From: Amycolatopsis pretoriensis
GTDB lineage: Bacteria; Actinomycetota; Actinomycetes; Mycobacteriales; Pseudonocardiaceae
Assembly (NCBI RefSeq): GCF_900107925.1
Contig: NZ_FNUJ01000004.1
Span: 744,001-808,000, forward strand
Direction of reading: 5' to 3'
DNA length: 64,000 bases
The notes beneath the pieces are model-generated. The model saw only the letters and a list, made by a program, of their open reading frames with translations. It was not told the DNA's origin and ran no database searches. Position numbers and translations under genes: made by a program. The first letter of the stretch is position 1. Each line of letters begins with the position of its first letter. Shown here in pieces: positions 56,015 through 64,000 of the stretch.

Positions 56015-58441
56015 ATGAGCTTCGACGTCGACGCGCTGCTGGCCGGGCTCGACCTGGACACCAAGGCGAGCCTGCTCGCCGGCCAGGACGTCTGGAGCCT
56101 GCCCGCGCACCCGGACCTCGGCCTGGCCTCCCTCGTGCTCTCCGACGGCCCCGTCGGCGTCCGCGGGGTCCGGTGGAGCCCGGACGACCCCTCGGTGACG
56201 CTCCCCAGCCCGACGGCCCTCGCCGCGAGCTGGGACCCGCGGCTGGCCGTGCGCGTCGGCCGGCTGCTCGCGCAGGAAGCCCGGCGCAAGGGCGTGCACG
56301 TCCTGCTCGCCCCGACCGTCAACCTCCAGCGCTCGCCCCTGGGCGGCCGCCACTTCGAGTGCTACTCGGAAGATCCCCTCCTCGCCGGGATGATCGGCGC
56401 CGGCTACGTCACCGGCGTGCAGGACGGCGGGGTCGCCGTCACGGTCAAGCACTTCGTCGCCAACGACTTCGAGACCGAGCGCTTCACCGCCGACGTCCGC
56501 GTCGGCGAACGCGCCCTGCGCGAGCTCTACCTCGCACCCTTCGAACTCATCGTCCGACGGGCGAAGCCGTGGGGGATCATGGCCGCCTACAACAGCGTCA
56601 ACGGCACCACGATGACCCAGCACGCCGGGCTCCTCAACGGCGTGCTGCGCGACGAATGGGGCTTCGACGGCTTCGTCGTCTCCGACTGGCTGGCCGCGCG
56701 CGACACCGTCGCCTCCGCCAACGGCGGCCTCGACGTCGCGATGCCCGGCCCCCGCACGGTTTTCGGCGACCAGCTCGCGGAAGCCGTGCACGGCGGCGAA
56801 GTCGACGAAGAAGTCGTCGACGACATGGTCCGCCGCGTGCTCCTGCTGGCCCACCGGACCGGCGCGCTCGGCGGCGCAGCTGTCCCAGCACCGTCCACTC
56901 TGGACGGTGACGCGATCGCGCGCGAGGTCGCGCACCGGTCGTTCGTGTTGCTCAGCAACGAAACCGGCGTGCTCCCGCTCAAGCAACCGCAGAGCATCGC
57001 GCTGATCGGCGCGCTGGCCGAGGACCCCAAGATCCTGGGTGGCGGCAGCGCCACCGTGTTCCCCGATCACGTCGTCTCCCCTCTCGACGGCCTCCGCAAG
57101 GCCGTTCCCCCGGGCACCGACCTGGCGTTCGCCCTCGGTGCCGATCCGCGAACGACGCTACCGCCGGCCACCGACAATTTCCGGCTCCGCGCGACCGCCA
57201 AAGCGGCCGATGGCACCCGATTGGCTGAATTTCCGCTCAGGGAAGCCAAAATCAACTGGATCGGCGAGCTGCCGCGCGGGCTCGACCTCGCCACGCTCGC
57301 GTCGGTCGAGATCGAAGGCACCTACCTGCCGGAACGCGGCGGCACGCACACCTTCGCCGTCACCGGCCCCGGCGACCTGCGCCTCACGGTGGCCGGCCAG
57401 ACCCTCTTCGACGGCGTCAACCTGCCCGAAGGCGGCGACGTCTTCACGTCGATCATGCAGGTCATCGAGCAGCGCCGCGAGGTCGAGCTGACCGCCGGCG
57501 AGCTCGTCGACATCAGCCTCACGTACTGGATCCCGTCGGAGATGGCGGAGTTCGCCCGCGGCACGTTCGCCTGGGTCACTTTCGCGCTCGGCCACCGCGG
57601 CCCGGTGCCCGCCCCGGACGCAGCCCTCGACGAAGCCGTTGCCCTGGCGGGGAAGTCGGACGTCGCCGTCGTCGTGGTCGGTACCACCGCCGAGGTCGAG
57701 AGTGAAGGCTTCGACCGGACTTCCCTGGCCCTGCCCGGAAGGCAGGACGAACTCGTCACCCGGGTCGCGAAGGCCAACCCCAACACGGTGGTCGTCGTGA
57801 ACGCCGGCTCCCCGGTGGAACTGCCGTGGCGCGACGACGTCGCCGCGGTGCTGCTCACCTGGTTCCCCGGCCAGGCCGGCGGCGACGCGCTCGCCGATGT
57901 CCTCTTCGGCCGCGAGGAGCCCGGCGGCCGCTTGCCGACGACCTGGCCGGCGAAGCTCGAAGACGCCCCGGTCACCGACGTCACCCCGGAAGAAGGCGTC
58001 CTCGAGTACGGCGAAGGCGTCTACATCGGGTACAGCGCGTACGCGAAAGCGGAGACACAACCCGCGTATTGGTTCGGCCACGGCCTCGGCTACACGACCT
58101 GGGTGTACGAGGAACTCGACGTCTACCCGGACGACGAAGGCGGCGCGCGCGTCCGAGTCCGCGTACGCAACTCAGGGACGCGCAGGGGCCGCGAAGTCGT
58201 CCAGCTCTACCTGGCGCCGACCGAACGCGGCGACCGGCCACCTCGCTGGCTCGCCGGCTTCGCGAGCGTCGAGGCCGGGCCCGGTGAGGCCGTCGAGACC
58301 GACATCGTCGTCACGCCGAGGTCCGCCGAGGTCTGGCGCGACGGCTGGCAGCACATCGCCGGCGAGTACGTCCTGGAGGCGTCGCACTCCTACGACCAGC
58401 CGCGGCTGAGCACGCGGGTCGTCCTCCAGAAAATACGTTGA
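56015..58441 (+). CDS. GH3 beta-glucosidase with PA14-like insert, no signal peptide
   Basis: 808 residues. The GH3 N-terminal barrel has LLAPTVNLQRSPLGGRHFEC, VKHFVANDFE and the nucleophile Asp224 in FVVSDW. The C-terminal sandwich follows (VVVVGTTAEVESEGFDRTSL). A PA14-like insert (TYLPERGGTHTFAVTGPGDL) lies at about 410-540, and an Fn3-like domain ends the chain. No signal peptide is present, so it probably cleaves imported oligosaccharides in the cytoplasm. TACAGT 10 bp before the ATG suggests a leaderless transcript. It is paired with the divergent TetR gene. Confidence 0.88.
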   Translation: MSFDVDALLAGLDLDTKASLLAGQDVWSLPAHPDLGLASLVLSDGPVGVRGVRWSPDDPSVTLPSPTALAASWDPRLAVRVGRLLAQEARRKGVHVLLAPTVNLQRSPLGGRHFECYSEDPLLAGMIGAGYVTGVQDGGVAVTVKHFVANDFETERFTADVRVGERALRELYLAPFELIVRRAKPWGIMAAYNSVNGTTMTQHAGLLNGVLRDEWGFDGFVVSDWLAARDTVASANGGLDVAMPGPRTVFGDQLAEAVHGGEVDEEVVDDMVRRVLLLAHRTGALGGAAVPAPSTLDGDAIAREVAHRSFVLLSNETGVLPLKQPQSIALIGALAEDPKILGGGSATVFPDHVVSPLDGLRKAVPPGTDLAFALGADPRTTLPPATDNFRLRATAKAADGTRLAEFPLREAKINWIGELPRGLDLATLASVEIEGTYLPERGGTHTFAVTGPGDLRLTVAGQTLFDGVNLPEGGDVFTSIMQVIEQRREVELTAGELVDISLTYWIPSEMAEFARGTFAWVTFALGHRGPVPAPDAALDEAVALAGKSDVAVVVVGTTAEVESEGFDRTSLALPGRQDELVTRVAKANPNTVVVVNAGSPVELPWRDDVAAVLLTWFPGQAGGDALADVLFGREEPGGRLPTTWPAKLEDAPVTDVTPEEGVLEYGEGVYIGYSAYAKAETQPAYWFGHGLGYTTWVYEELDVYPDDEGGARVRVRVRNSGTRRGREVVQLYLAPTERGDRPPRWLAGFASVEAGPGEAVETDIVVTPRSAEVWRDGWQHIAGEYVLEASHSYDQPRLSTRVVLQKIR

Positions 58442-58493
58442 CGCCCGGTGCCGGAGGCCCTAACTTCACGCGAGCACCCATGATCAGCGAAAG

Positions 58494-58538
58494 GAGGTGG
58501 GACCGATGATCACCCAACCGATCACGCGCTCCCACCTC
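58494..58538 (+). promoter_or_regulatory. Hairpin that can mask the leader-ORF ribosome site
   Basis: GAGGTGGGA (58494-58502) is part of the strong Shine-Dalgarno AAAGGAGGTGGGA. It is complementary to TCCCACCTC (58530-58538) inside the leader ORF. Pairing would block initiation at 58506. Confidence 0.5.
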
Positions 58539-58562
58539 GGAACGAGGGTGCCGGGTACCTGA
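58506..58562 (+). CDS. Putative 18-residue leader peptide upstream of the GNAT gene
   Basis: ATG at 58506 preceded by a near-perfect ribosome site (AAAGGAGGTGGGA). It encodes MITQPITRSHLGTRVPGT and ends at TGA 58560-58562, 30 bp before the GNAT start. The hairpin formed by its ribosome site and its own codons suggests translational control or attenuation. It has no run of one amino acid, so the effector is not evident. Confidence 0.45.
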   Translation: MITQPITRSHLGTRVPGT

Positions 58563-58592
58563 CCGGGAGCGCGTACTCCTGGAAGGAATTCC

Positions 58593-59495
58593 GTGACCGA
58601 TCTGGTCATCCGCCCGCTCGAAGCGGGCGAAGAAGCCCTGTTCACCTCCCTGCCCGACCGCGGTCTCGTCGGCCGCAAGCTGTTCGGCAACGACTTCACC
58701 GAGATGGCGGCGAAGGGCGAATACCGGCCCGGGTGGGTCTGGGTCGCCCTGCGCGACGACGTCGTCGTGGCGCGGGCCGCCTGGTGGGGCACGCCGAAGG
58801 ACGAGACGCCGATCGCGCTCGACTGGTTCGACTTCACCGACTTCGACGCGGGCGTCGAGCTGCTGAAGAAGGTGCCGCTGCGTGCGGAGTACGCGTTGAA
58901 CACGCCGCCCGCGTGGCAGGACGACCCCGACGTGAAGCACGAGGTCACCATCCGCGTCGAAGCGGCCGAGAAGGCGGGCTACCGCAAGCTCGTCGAGCGC
59001 TACCGGTTCTGCTGGACGCCGGAAAACGGCCTGCCGGAGAAGCCGGGCCGGCTCGAGTTCCGGCCCGAGCCGGACGACGACGTGTTCCTCGACGTCTTCA
59101 AGCGCGTGCACGTCGGCAGCCTCGACGCGCACGTCCGCAAGACGATCGAGGAGCACGGGCTCGACGCGGCCGCCCGCGAAGACCTGGACATCATGCTGTG
59201 GATGCCGGCGCCGCGGGACTGGTGGCGGCTGGCGTACACCCCCGATGGCGAGCTCGTCGGGCTCACCCTGCCGAGCCGCAACGCGTACGACCCGGTCGTC
59301 GGGTACATCGCCGTGGTGCCCGAGCAGCGCGGGAAGGGCTACGCCTACGACCTGCTGGTCGAGGCCACGCACGACCTCGTCGGGTACGGCGCGGAGCAGA
59401 TCGTCGCGGGTACCGACGTCGGCAACGTGCCGATGGCCAAGGCGTTCGCCAAGGCCGGCTACCCGGTGACGCAGCACCGCATCGACCTGGTCTGA
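58593..59495 (+). CDS. GNAT-family N-acetyltransferase
   Basis: 300 residues. The C-terminal GNAT domain has the acetyl-CoA loop VVPEQRGKGYAYDLLVEAT and the late NVPMAKAFAKAGYPV. The N-terminal half looks like a second, degenerate GNAT fold (VTDLVIRPLEAGEEALFTSL, WVALRDDVVVARAAWWG). The substrate is unknown. GTG 58593 has GGAAGGAA upstream. A strong inverted repeat follows the stop. A short leader ORF with a strong ribosome site lies before it. Confidence 0.85.
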   Translation: MTDLVIRPLEAGEEALFTSLPDRGLVGRKLFGNDFTEMAAKGEYRPGWVWVALRDDVVVARAAWWGTPKDETPIALDWFDFTDFDAGVELLKKVPLRAEYALNTPPAWQDDPDVKHEVTIRVEAAEKAGYRKLVERYRFCWTPENGLPEKPGRLEFRPEPDDDVFLDVFKRVHVGSLDAHVRKTIEEHGLDAAAREDLDIMLWMPAPRDWWRLAYTPDGELVGLTLPSRNAYDPVVGYIAVVPEQRGKGYAYDLLVEATHDLVGYGAEQIVAGTDVGNVPMAKAFAKAGYPVTQHRIDLV

Positions 59496-59502
59496 GGCGG
59501 AG

Positions 59503-59544
59503 CTTTCATAGGGAAAGTGCCGCCCGGCACTTTCCCTGTGAAAG
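59503..59544. terminator. 20-bp inverted repeat (terminator-like)
   Basis: CTTTCATAGGGAAAGTGCCG (59503-59522) pairs with 59525-59544 across a 2-base loop with one U-G wobble. It starts 7 bp after the GNAT stop and has no U-tract. The long stem suggests either a strong terminator or a palindromic intergenic element. Confidence 0.75.
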
Positions 59545-59593
59545 AGGCGGCGGTACCTTCGCTAGAGCGATCTATCAAATCCAGGGGGCTGTG

Positions 59594-60031
59594 ATGGACG
59601 TTCTCAAGGAAAAGGGGCTGACGCCGCTCCGCGTGATCCTCGGCTTCTCGCTGCTCACGACCACGCTGCACTACGCGCACAACGTCATCCGGGCGGCGGA
59701 CTACCCGCCGGTCCCGGGCATTCCGCTGCTGGTCACGCAGGTCGTCGTCGCGTTCGGCTGGGTCCTGTTCACGGTGTTCGGCTGGCTCGGCTACCGGGCG
59801 TACGAACAGGGGCGATACCCGCGCGCGCTCGCGTTCCTGCTGGTCTACTCGCTGTCCGGGCTGGCCAGCGCCGGCCACTTCCTGGTGGGCGTGCCGCGGA
59901 TCCCGGCGTTCTGGTTCGCCACGATCTTCACCGACTCGGCGGCAGCGCTGGCCCTGTGGGTGTTCGTAACGTGGGCGTGGTCGGTGCTCAACCGGGTGAC
60001 CTCGCGAGATCAAGTTTCTACACAACATTGA
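59594..60031 (+). CDS. Small four-helix membrane protein
   Basis: 145 residues. Four hydrophobic helices run through the chain (PLRVILGFSLLTTTLHYAHN; LLVTQVVVAFGWVLFTVFG; RALAFLLVYSLSGLASAG; FATIFTDSAAALALWVFV). I do not recognise the family. The ATG has CAGGGGGC upstream. The last codons overlap the left arm of the box-operon dyad (60017-60024), so its 3' end is also regulatory sequence. Confidence 0.65.
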   Translation: MDVLKEKGLTPLRVILGFSLLTTTLHYAHNVIRAADYPPVPGIPLLVTQVVVAFGWVLFTVFGWLGYRAYEQGRYPRALAFLLVYSLSGLASAGHFLVGVPRIPAFWFATIFTDSAAALALWVFVTWAWSVLNRVTSRDQVSTQH

Positions 60032-60056
60032 CGTTCGTCGTACCTGTGTAGACAAT
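60017..60056 (+). promoter_or_regulatory. Leaderless box-operon promoter with TCTACACA/TGTGTAGA dyad
   Basis: TTGACG (60028-60033) and GACAAT (60051-60056) are spaced by 17 bp, and the boxC GTG lies 7 bases after the -10. TCTACACA (60017-60024) and TGTGTAGA (60045-60052) form a perfect 8-bp dyad with a 20-base spacer; the right half overlaps the -10. A repressor bound there would block the operon. Confidence 0.65.
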
Positions 60057-60063
60057 CGGGTGA

Positions 60064-61683
60064 GTGACCACCACCACACCGGTGACCTTCGACCGCCGTC
60101 CGGACGAGTACCGCCACTGGCGCCTCCAGCTCGACGGGGAGGTGGCCTGGCTGGAGCTGGACGTCGACGAGCAGGGCGGGCTCGTCGAGGGCTACGAGCT
60201 CAAGCTCAACTCCTACGACCTCGGGGTCGACATCGAGCTGTACGACGCCACCCAGCGGCTGCGGTTCGAGCACCCCGAGGTCCGCGTGGTGGTGGTGACC
60301 AGCGCGAAGGACAAGGTCTTCTGCGCCGGCGCGAACATCCGGATGCTCGCCGCGTCCGAGCACCACTGGAAGGTGAACTTCTGCAAGTTCACCAACGAGA
60401 CCCGCAACGGCATGGAGGACGCCACCGCGCACTCCGGCCAGACGTACGTCGCCGCGGTGAACGGCACCTGCGCCGGCGGTGGCTACGAGATCGCGCTGGC
60501 CTGCGACAAGATCCTGCTGATCGACGACAACTCCTCGACGGTCGCGCTGCCGGAGGTGCCGCTGCTCGGCGTCCTGCCCGGCACCGGCGGCCTGACCCGG
60601 GTCGTCGACAAGCGACGCGTGCGCCGGGACCTCGCCGACGTCTTCGCGACGCGCCCGGACGGCGTCAAGGGCAAGACGGCGGTCGACTGGCGGCTGGTCG
60701 ACGAACTGGTGCCCCGCCAGGGGTTCCGTGACGCCGTGGCGAAGCGCGCGCGGGAGATCGCGCGCGAGTCCGACCGGACCGGTGAGGGCGGCATCGAGCT
60801 GACACCGCTGGAACATCGCTATGTCGACATAGAAGTAGTCAAAGACCAGGCGACCATCACCATCAAGGGTCCCGAAAACGATCCGGGTGACCTGCGCGAA
60901 GAAGGCGCGAACGGCTGGTTCCTCGCCATGACCCGCGAGCTGGACGACACGATCCTGCGGCTGCGCACCAACGAGGTCGAAGCCGGCACCTGGATCCTGA
61001 AAACGCAAGGCGACCCGGAGAAGGTGCTCGCGCACGAACAGGCCGTCCTCGGCGCGAAGGACTGGCTGGGCAACGAGATCACGCACTACTTCAAGCGCAC
61101 GCTCAAGCGGCTCGACGTCACCAGCCGCACGCTGATCGCGCTGATCGAGCCCGGCAGCTGCTTCGCCGGGTCGCTGCTCGAACTCGCGCTGGCCGCGGAC
61201 CGCCAGTACATCCTCGACGGCCCGCCGATCGACGACGAGGATTCCGAAGAGCGAGCCACGATCAGGTTGTCCGAAGCCAACTTCGGCCCGTTCCCGATGG
61301 GCAACGGGCTCACGAGGTTGCAGACGCGCTTCTACGGCGACGACGACCACCTCGCCTGGCTCGCGCGCGAAAAGGACCACGAGCTGAGCGCGGCCGAAGC
61401 CGTCGAACTCGGCCTGGTCACCGACGCCCCGGACGACCTCGACTGGGAGGACGAGATCCGGATCGCGCTCGAAGGCCGGGCGTCGCTCTCCCCGGACGCC
61501 CTCACCGGGATGGAGGCCAACCACCGGTTCGTCGGTCCCGAGACCATCGAGACCAAGATCTTCGGCCGGCTGGCGGCTTGGCAGAACTGGATTTTCACCC
61601 GGCCGAACGCGTCCGGGCCGGAAGGCGCGCTGCGCCGATACGGTACCGGTCAGAAGGCCGTCTTCGACAGGAAGCGGGTCTAG
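60064..61683 (+). CDS. boxC: Benzoyl-CoA-dihydrodiol lyase BoxC
   Basis: 539 residues. Two crotonase-type segments are visible: VVVVTSAKDKVFCAGANIRM and TYVAAVNGTCAGGGYEIALA, then ALIEPGSCFAGSLLELALAA. BoxC opens the ring of 2,3-epoxybenzoyl-CoA with water, releasing formate and 3,4-dehydroadipyl-CoA semialdehyde, in the aerobic benzoyl-CoA pathway. The GTG at 60064 lies 7 bases after a -10 element, so the message is leaderless. boxB follows 5 bp later. Confidence 0.92.
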   Translation: MTTTTPVTFDRRPDEYRHWRLQLDGEVAWLELDVDEQGGLVEGYELKLNSYDLGVDIELYDATQRLRFEHPEVRVVVVTSAKDKVFCAGANIRMLAASEHHWKVNFCKFTNETRNGMEDATAHSGQTYVAAVNGTCAGGGYEIALACDKILLIDDNSSTVALPEVPLLGVLPGTGGLTRVVDKRRVRRDLADVFATRPDGVKGKTAVDWRLVDELVPRQGFRDAVAKRAREIARESDRTGEGGIELTPLEHRYVDIEVVKDQATITIKGPENDPGDLREEGANGWFLAMTRELDDTILRLRTNEVEAGTWILKTQGDPEKVLAHEQAVLGAKDWLGNEITHYFKRTLKRLDVTSRTLIALIEPGSCFAGSLLELALAADRQYILDGPPIDDEDSEERATIRLSEANFGPFPMGNGLTRLQTRFYGDDDHLAWLAREKDHELSAAEAVELGLVTDAPDDLDWEDEIRIALEGRASLSPDALTGMEANHRFVGPETIETKIFGRLAAWQNWIFTRPNASGPEGALRRYGTGQKAVFDRKRV

Positions 61684-61688
61684 CGCAG

Positions 61689-63110
61689 ATGCCCGAGAAG
61701 ATCGACTACGACGCCAAGATCCCGAACAACGTCAACCTCTCCGAGGACCGGCGCCTGCAGCGGGCGCTGGAGGGCTGGCAGCCGAAGTTCATGCACTGGT
61801 GGGGCGAGATGGGCCCGACGCTGGAGACCCAGGGCGTCTACCTGCGCACCGCCGTCAGCGTCGGCCGCGAGGGCTGGGCGCACTTCGACCACGTCAACGT
61901 GCCCGACTACCGCTGGGGCATCTTCCTCGCCGAGCGCGACCCGGACCGGCGGATCGCCTTCGGGGAGCACCAGGGCGAGCCGGTCTGGCAGCAGGTGCCC
62001 GGCGAATACCGCGCCGACCTGCAGCGGCTGATCGTCATCCAGGGCGACACCGAACCCGCGTCCGTCGAGCAGCAGAAGCTCCTCGGCCTGACCGCGCCGA
62101 GCCTCTACGACCTGCGCAACCTGTTCCAGGTCAACGTCGAAGAGGGCCGGCACCTGTGGGCGATGGTGTACCTGCTGCACGCCTACTTCGGCCGCGAAGG
62201 CCGCGACGAGGCCGAAGGGCTGCTGCTGCGCAACTCGGGTAGCCCCGACGCGCCGCGCATCCTGGGCGCGTTCAACGAGGAAACCGCCGACTGGCTGGCG
62301 TTCTACATGTTCACCTACTTCACCGACCGCGACGGGAAGTACCAGCTCGGCACGCTCAAGGAGTCCTCCTTCGACCCGCTCTCGCGCACCTGCGAGTTCA
62401 TGCTGAAGGAGGAGGCGCACCACATGATGGTCGGCACCACCGGCGTCGACCGCGTGGTGATCCGCAGCGCCGAGCTGATCCGCGAGCACGACACGCTCGA
62501 CATCGGCCCGCACGGCGGCATCCCCCTGGACCTCATCCAGAAGTACATCAACTTCCACTACACCGTCTCGCTCGACCTGTTCGGCAGCGAGACGTCGACG
62601 AACGCGGCGAACTACTACACCGCCGGGCTGAAGGGCCGCTGGCAGGAGACCCGCCGCAAGGACGACCACAAGCTCACCGACGACGCCCGCAGGCTGGAGA
62701 AGCCGGCCGCCGACGGCACGTGGACGTCCGAGGAGCTGCAGGCGATCCTGTTGCTCAACCTCGACCTGCGCAGCGAGTACGTGGCCGACTGCCAGACCGG
62801 CGTCAACCGCTGGAACAAGATCCTCGCCGAGGCCGGCATCGACCACACGTTCCGCTTGCCGCACCCTGGCTTCAACCGCGAAGTCGGCATAAACTCCGGC
62901 CACCACGTCACTCCCGACGGGACCATCGTCGACGAGGCGACCTGGGAGGCCGGCAAACGCAAGTGGCTGCCCACCACCGAGGACCTCGCGTTCGTCCGCT
63001 CGCTGATGCACCCGGTGTACGAGCGGGGGAAGATCGCGAGCTGGGTGGCCCCGCCGCGGCAGGGCATCAACGGGAAGCCCTTCGACTACGAGTACGTGCA
63101 CCTCACGTAG
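61689..63110 (+). CDS. boxB: Benzoyl-CoA 2,3-epoxidase BoxB
   Basis: 473 residues. Di-iron ligands match those of BoxB in order: Glu122 (GDTEPASVEQQ), Glu152 and His155 (VNVEEGRHLW), Asp213 (YFTDRDG), Glu242 and His245 (LKEEAHHMM). The enzyme epoxidises benzoyl-CoA using electrons from BoxA. No boxA is visible in this window. The ATG is 5 bp after the boxC stop. It is followed 8 bp later by benzoate-CoA ligase. Confidence 0.92.
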   Translation: MPEKIDYDAKIPNNVNLSEDRRLQRALEGWQPKFMHWWGEMGPTLETQGVYLRTAVSVGREGWAHFDHVNVPDYRWGIFLAERDPDRRIAFGEHQGEPVWQQVPGEYRADLQRLIVIQGDTEPASVEQQKLLGLTAPSLYDLRNLFQVNVEEGRHLWAMVYLLHAYFGREGRDEAEGLLLRNSGSPDAPRILGAFNEETADWLAFYMFTYFTDRDGKYQLGTLKESSFDPLSRTCEFMLKEEAHHMMVGTTGVDRVVIRSAELIREHDTLDIGPHGGIPLDLIQKYINFHYTVSLDLFGSETSTNAANYYTAGLKGRWQETRRKDDHKLTDDARRLEKPAADGTWTSEELQAILLLNLDLRSEYVADCQTGVNRWNKILAEAGIDHTFRLPHPGFNREVGINSGHHVTPDGTIVDEATWEAGKRKWLPTTEDLAFVRSLMHPVYERGKIASWVAPPRQGINGKPFDYEYVHLT

Positions 63111-63118
63111 GAGGTCTG

Positions 63119-64000
63119 GTGGCGACAGCGTTCAACGCCGCGGAGTACCTGCTTTCCGCCGGGCACCCGGACGCGACCGCGGTCGTGTCGCCCCGGCGGT
63201 CGCTCACCTACGGCGAGCTGGCCGAGGAGTCCCGCCGCGTCGCGGGCGGTCTCCTCGAGCTCGGCGTGCGGCCCGAAGAGCGCGTCATGTTCTGCATGGT
63301 CGACGACGTCGAGCTGCTCACCGGCATCCTCGGCGCGATGCTCGCCGGCGCGGTCGCCGTGCCGGTGTCGACCATGGTCACCGGCCTCGAACTGGGCAAG
63401 ATGCTGGCCGACTCGCGGGCGCGCCTGCTGTGCGTGTCCGGCGAATTCGCCGAGCAGGCCGTGACGGCGGTGGGTCTCGCGCCCGAGGTCACCGACGTCC
63501 TGCTCGACCGGTCCGACGGCGACGGCTTCGGGGTCCGGACGCACCAGTGGCCGGCGCTCGCCGGAACGTTCCACAGTGGACGGACCTGGGCGGACTCGCC
63601 CGCGTTGTGGCTGTACACGTCGGGGACGACGGGGCAGCCGAAGGGTGCGATGCACCGGCACGCGAGCATTCGCGCGGTGTGCGAGACGTACGCGCGCGGG
63701 GTGCTGGCGACGACCCCGGTCGACCGGTTTCTGTCCGTGCCGAAGCTCTTCTTCGCCTACGGGCTGGGGAATTCGTGCTTCTTCCCGCTGGGCGCGGGCG
63801 GGACGACGCTGCTCGAACCTTCGCGGCCGACCCCGGCGTTGTTCGCGAGACGCGCGCGTGAAGAGCAGCCGTCGTTGTTCTTCGCCGTCCCGACGTTCTA
63901 CGCGGCACTGCTCGCCAGCGACGTCCCGGACGACTCGTTCGCCTCGGTGCGCCACGCGGTTTCGGCGGGCGAGCCGCTGCCCGCGTCACTCTTCGAACGG
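63119..64000 (+). CDS. Benzoate-CoA ligase, 3'-truncated by the window edge
   Basis: 294 codons are present, with no stop before the end. The adenylate-forming motif A3 is LWLYTSGTTGQPKGAMH, followed by SVPKLFFAYGLGNSCFFP, which fits benzoate-CoA ligase rather than general acyl-CoA synthetases. It activates benzoate for the Box pathway. GTG 63119 has GGAGG upstream. As the third gene of the operon it completes the entry step before BoxB and BoxC. Confidence 0.85.
   Translation, partial: MATAFNAAEYLLSAGHPDATAVVSPRRSLTYGELAEESRRVAGGLLELGVRPEERVMFCMVDDVELLTGILGAMLAGAVAVPVSTMVTGLELGKMLADSRARLLCVSGEFAEQAVTAVGLAPEVTDVLLDRSDGDGFGVRTHQWPALAGTFHSGRTWADSPALWLYTSGTTGQPKGAMHRHASIRAVCETYARGVLATTPVDRFLSVPKLFFAYGLGNSCFFPLGAGGTTLLEPSRPTPALFARRAREEQPSLFFAVPTFYAALLASDVPDDSFASVRHAVSAGEPLPASLFER

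Noticed and set aside
58506-58562. Cysteine attenuator leader peptide
   Set aside because: The peptide has no Cys codons and the downstream gene is an acetyltransferase, not a sulfur-assimilation gene.

Overview
The window is high-GC actinobacterial DNA with GTG/TTG starts, many probable leaderless genes and GTGA/ATGA stop-start overlaps. Families typical of mycothiol- and F420-producing actinomycetes are present: a mycothiol-dependent isomerase-like protein, WS/DGAT, MurT/GatD and PPOX F420-type proteins. Together with multi-domain secreted glycosidases and the palindromic TGAATGACTCATTCA-type intergenic elements, this suggests a Pseudonocardiaceae genus such as Amycolatopsis (inference). 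No rRNA, tRNA, CRISPR array, transposase or phage gene was recognised.

Layout. 1-3.3 kb: tail of a STAND/NB-ARC ATPase, a voltage-sensor-like membrane protein, and a divergent TioE-type MerR regulator/erythromycin-esterase pair. 3.3-11.8 kb: secreted scavenging functions, namely a CBM56/GH55-like beta-1,3-glucan protein, a sedolisin protease and a GH29 fucosidase-like protein with carbohydrate-binding modules, plus two poorly known proteins. 11.9-12.8 kb: an ECF41 sigma factor with a clear autoregulatory promoter. 12.9-16 kb: a compact SpvB/YD-repeat (Tc-toxin-like) protein whose stop codon lies inside a palindromic repeat. 16.2-21.5 kb: a locus of a signal-less subtilisin, an ECF sigma factor, a small carboxypeptidase-regulatory-like protein and a TPR-CHAT caspase-like protein. 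21.7-22.8 kb: two exported DUF4232 proteins. 22.9-26.5 kb: a DUF2079 membrane protein, an orphan histidine kinase and a DinB/mycothiol-type protein. 26.5-30.5 kb: an Rsm22 methyltransferase and an ECF42 module with two DGPF/YciI proteins. 30.5-33.5 kb: an IclR regulator, lactate permease and HD-phosphohydrolase operon. 33.9-38 kb: murT-gatD followed by a complete two-component system. 38.1-41.3 kb: a compact gas-vesicle operon (gvpO-J-L-S-K-A-F) ending in an NHL-repeat gene. 41.3-47.7 kb: small-molecule metabolism (dienelactone hydrolase, CoA-binding, VOC, two hydratase/decarboxylase genes, alpha/beta hydrolase, WS/DGAT). 48-54.9 kb: a ribbon-helix-helix protein, a small membrane operon, an ABC exporter, three small regulator/target pairs and an MBL hydrolase. 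55-60 kb: a GC-repeat tract, TetR/GH3, a GNAT gene with a possible upstream leader ORF, and a small membrane protein. 60-64 kb: the aerobic benzoyl-CoA (box) operon boxC-boxB-benzoate-CoA ligase, which runs off the window.

How it works together. Much of the window is regulator/target pairs in which the control site can be seen: an ECF41 box, an ECF42 box, an 18-bp MarR palindrome, paired HxlR sites, a MerR-like dyad and a dyad around the box promoter. Seven tail-to-tail gene pairs overlap at their 3' ends. The best candidate for a little-described system is the subtilisin-ECF-TPR/CHAT locus. The propeller-less, core-less Tc-like protein ended by a repeat element, and the rearranged gas-vesicle/NHL operon, are the next most unusual items.
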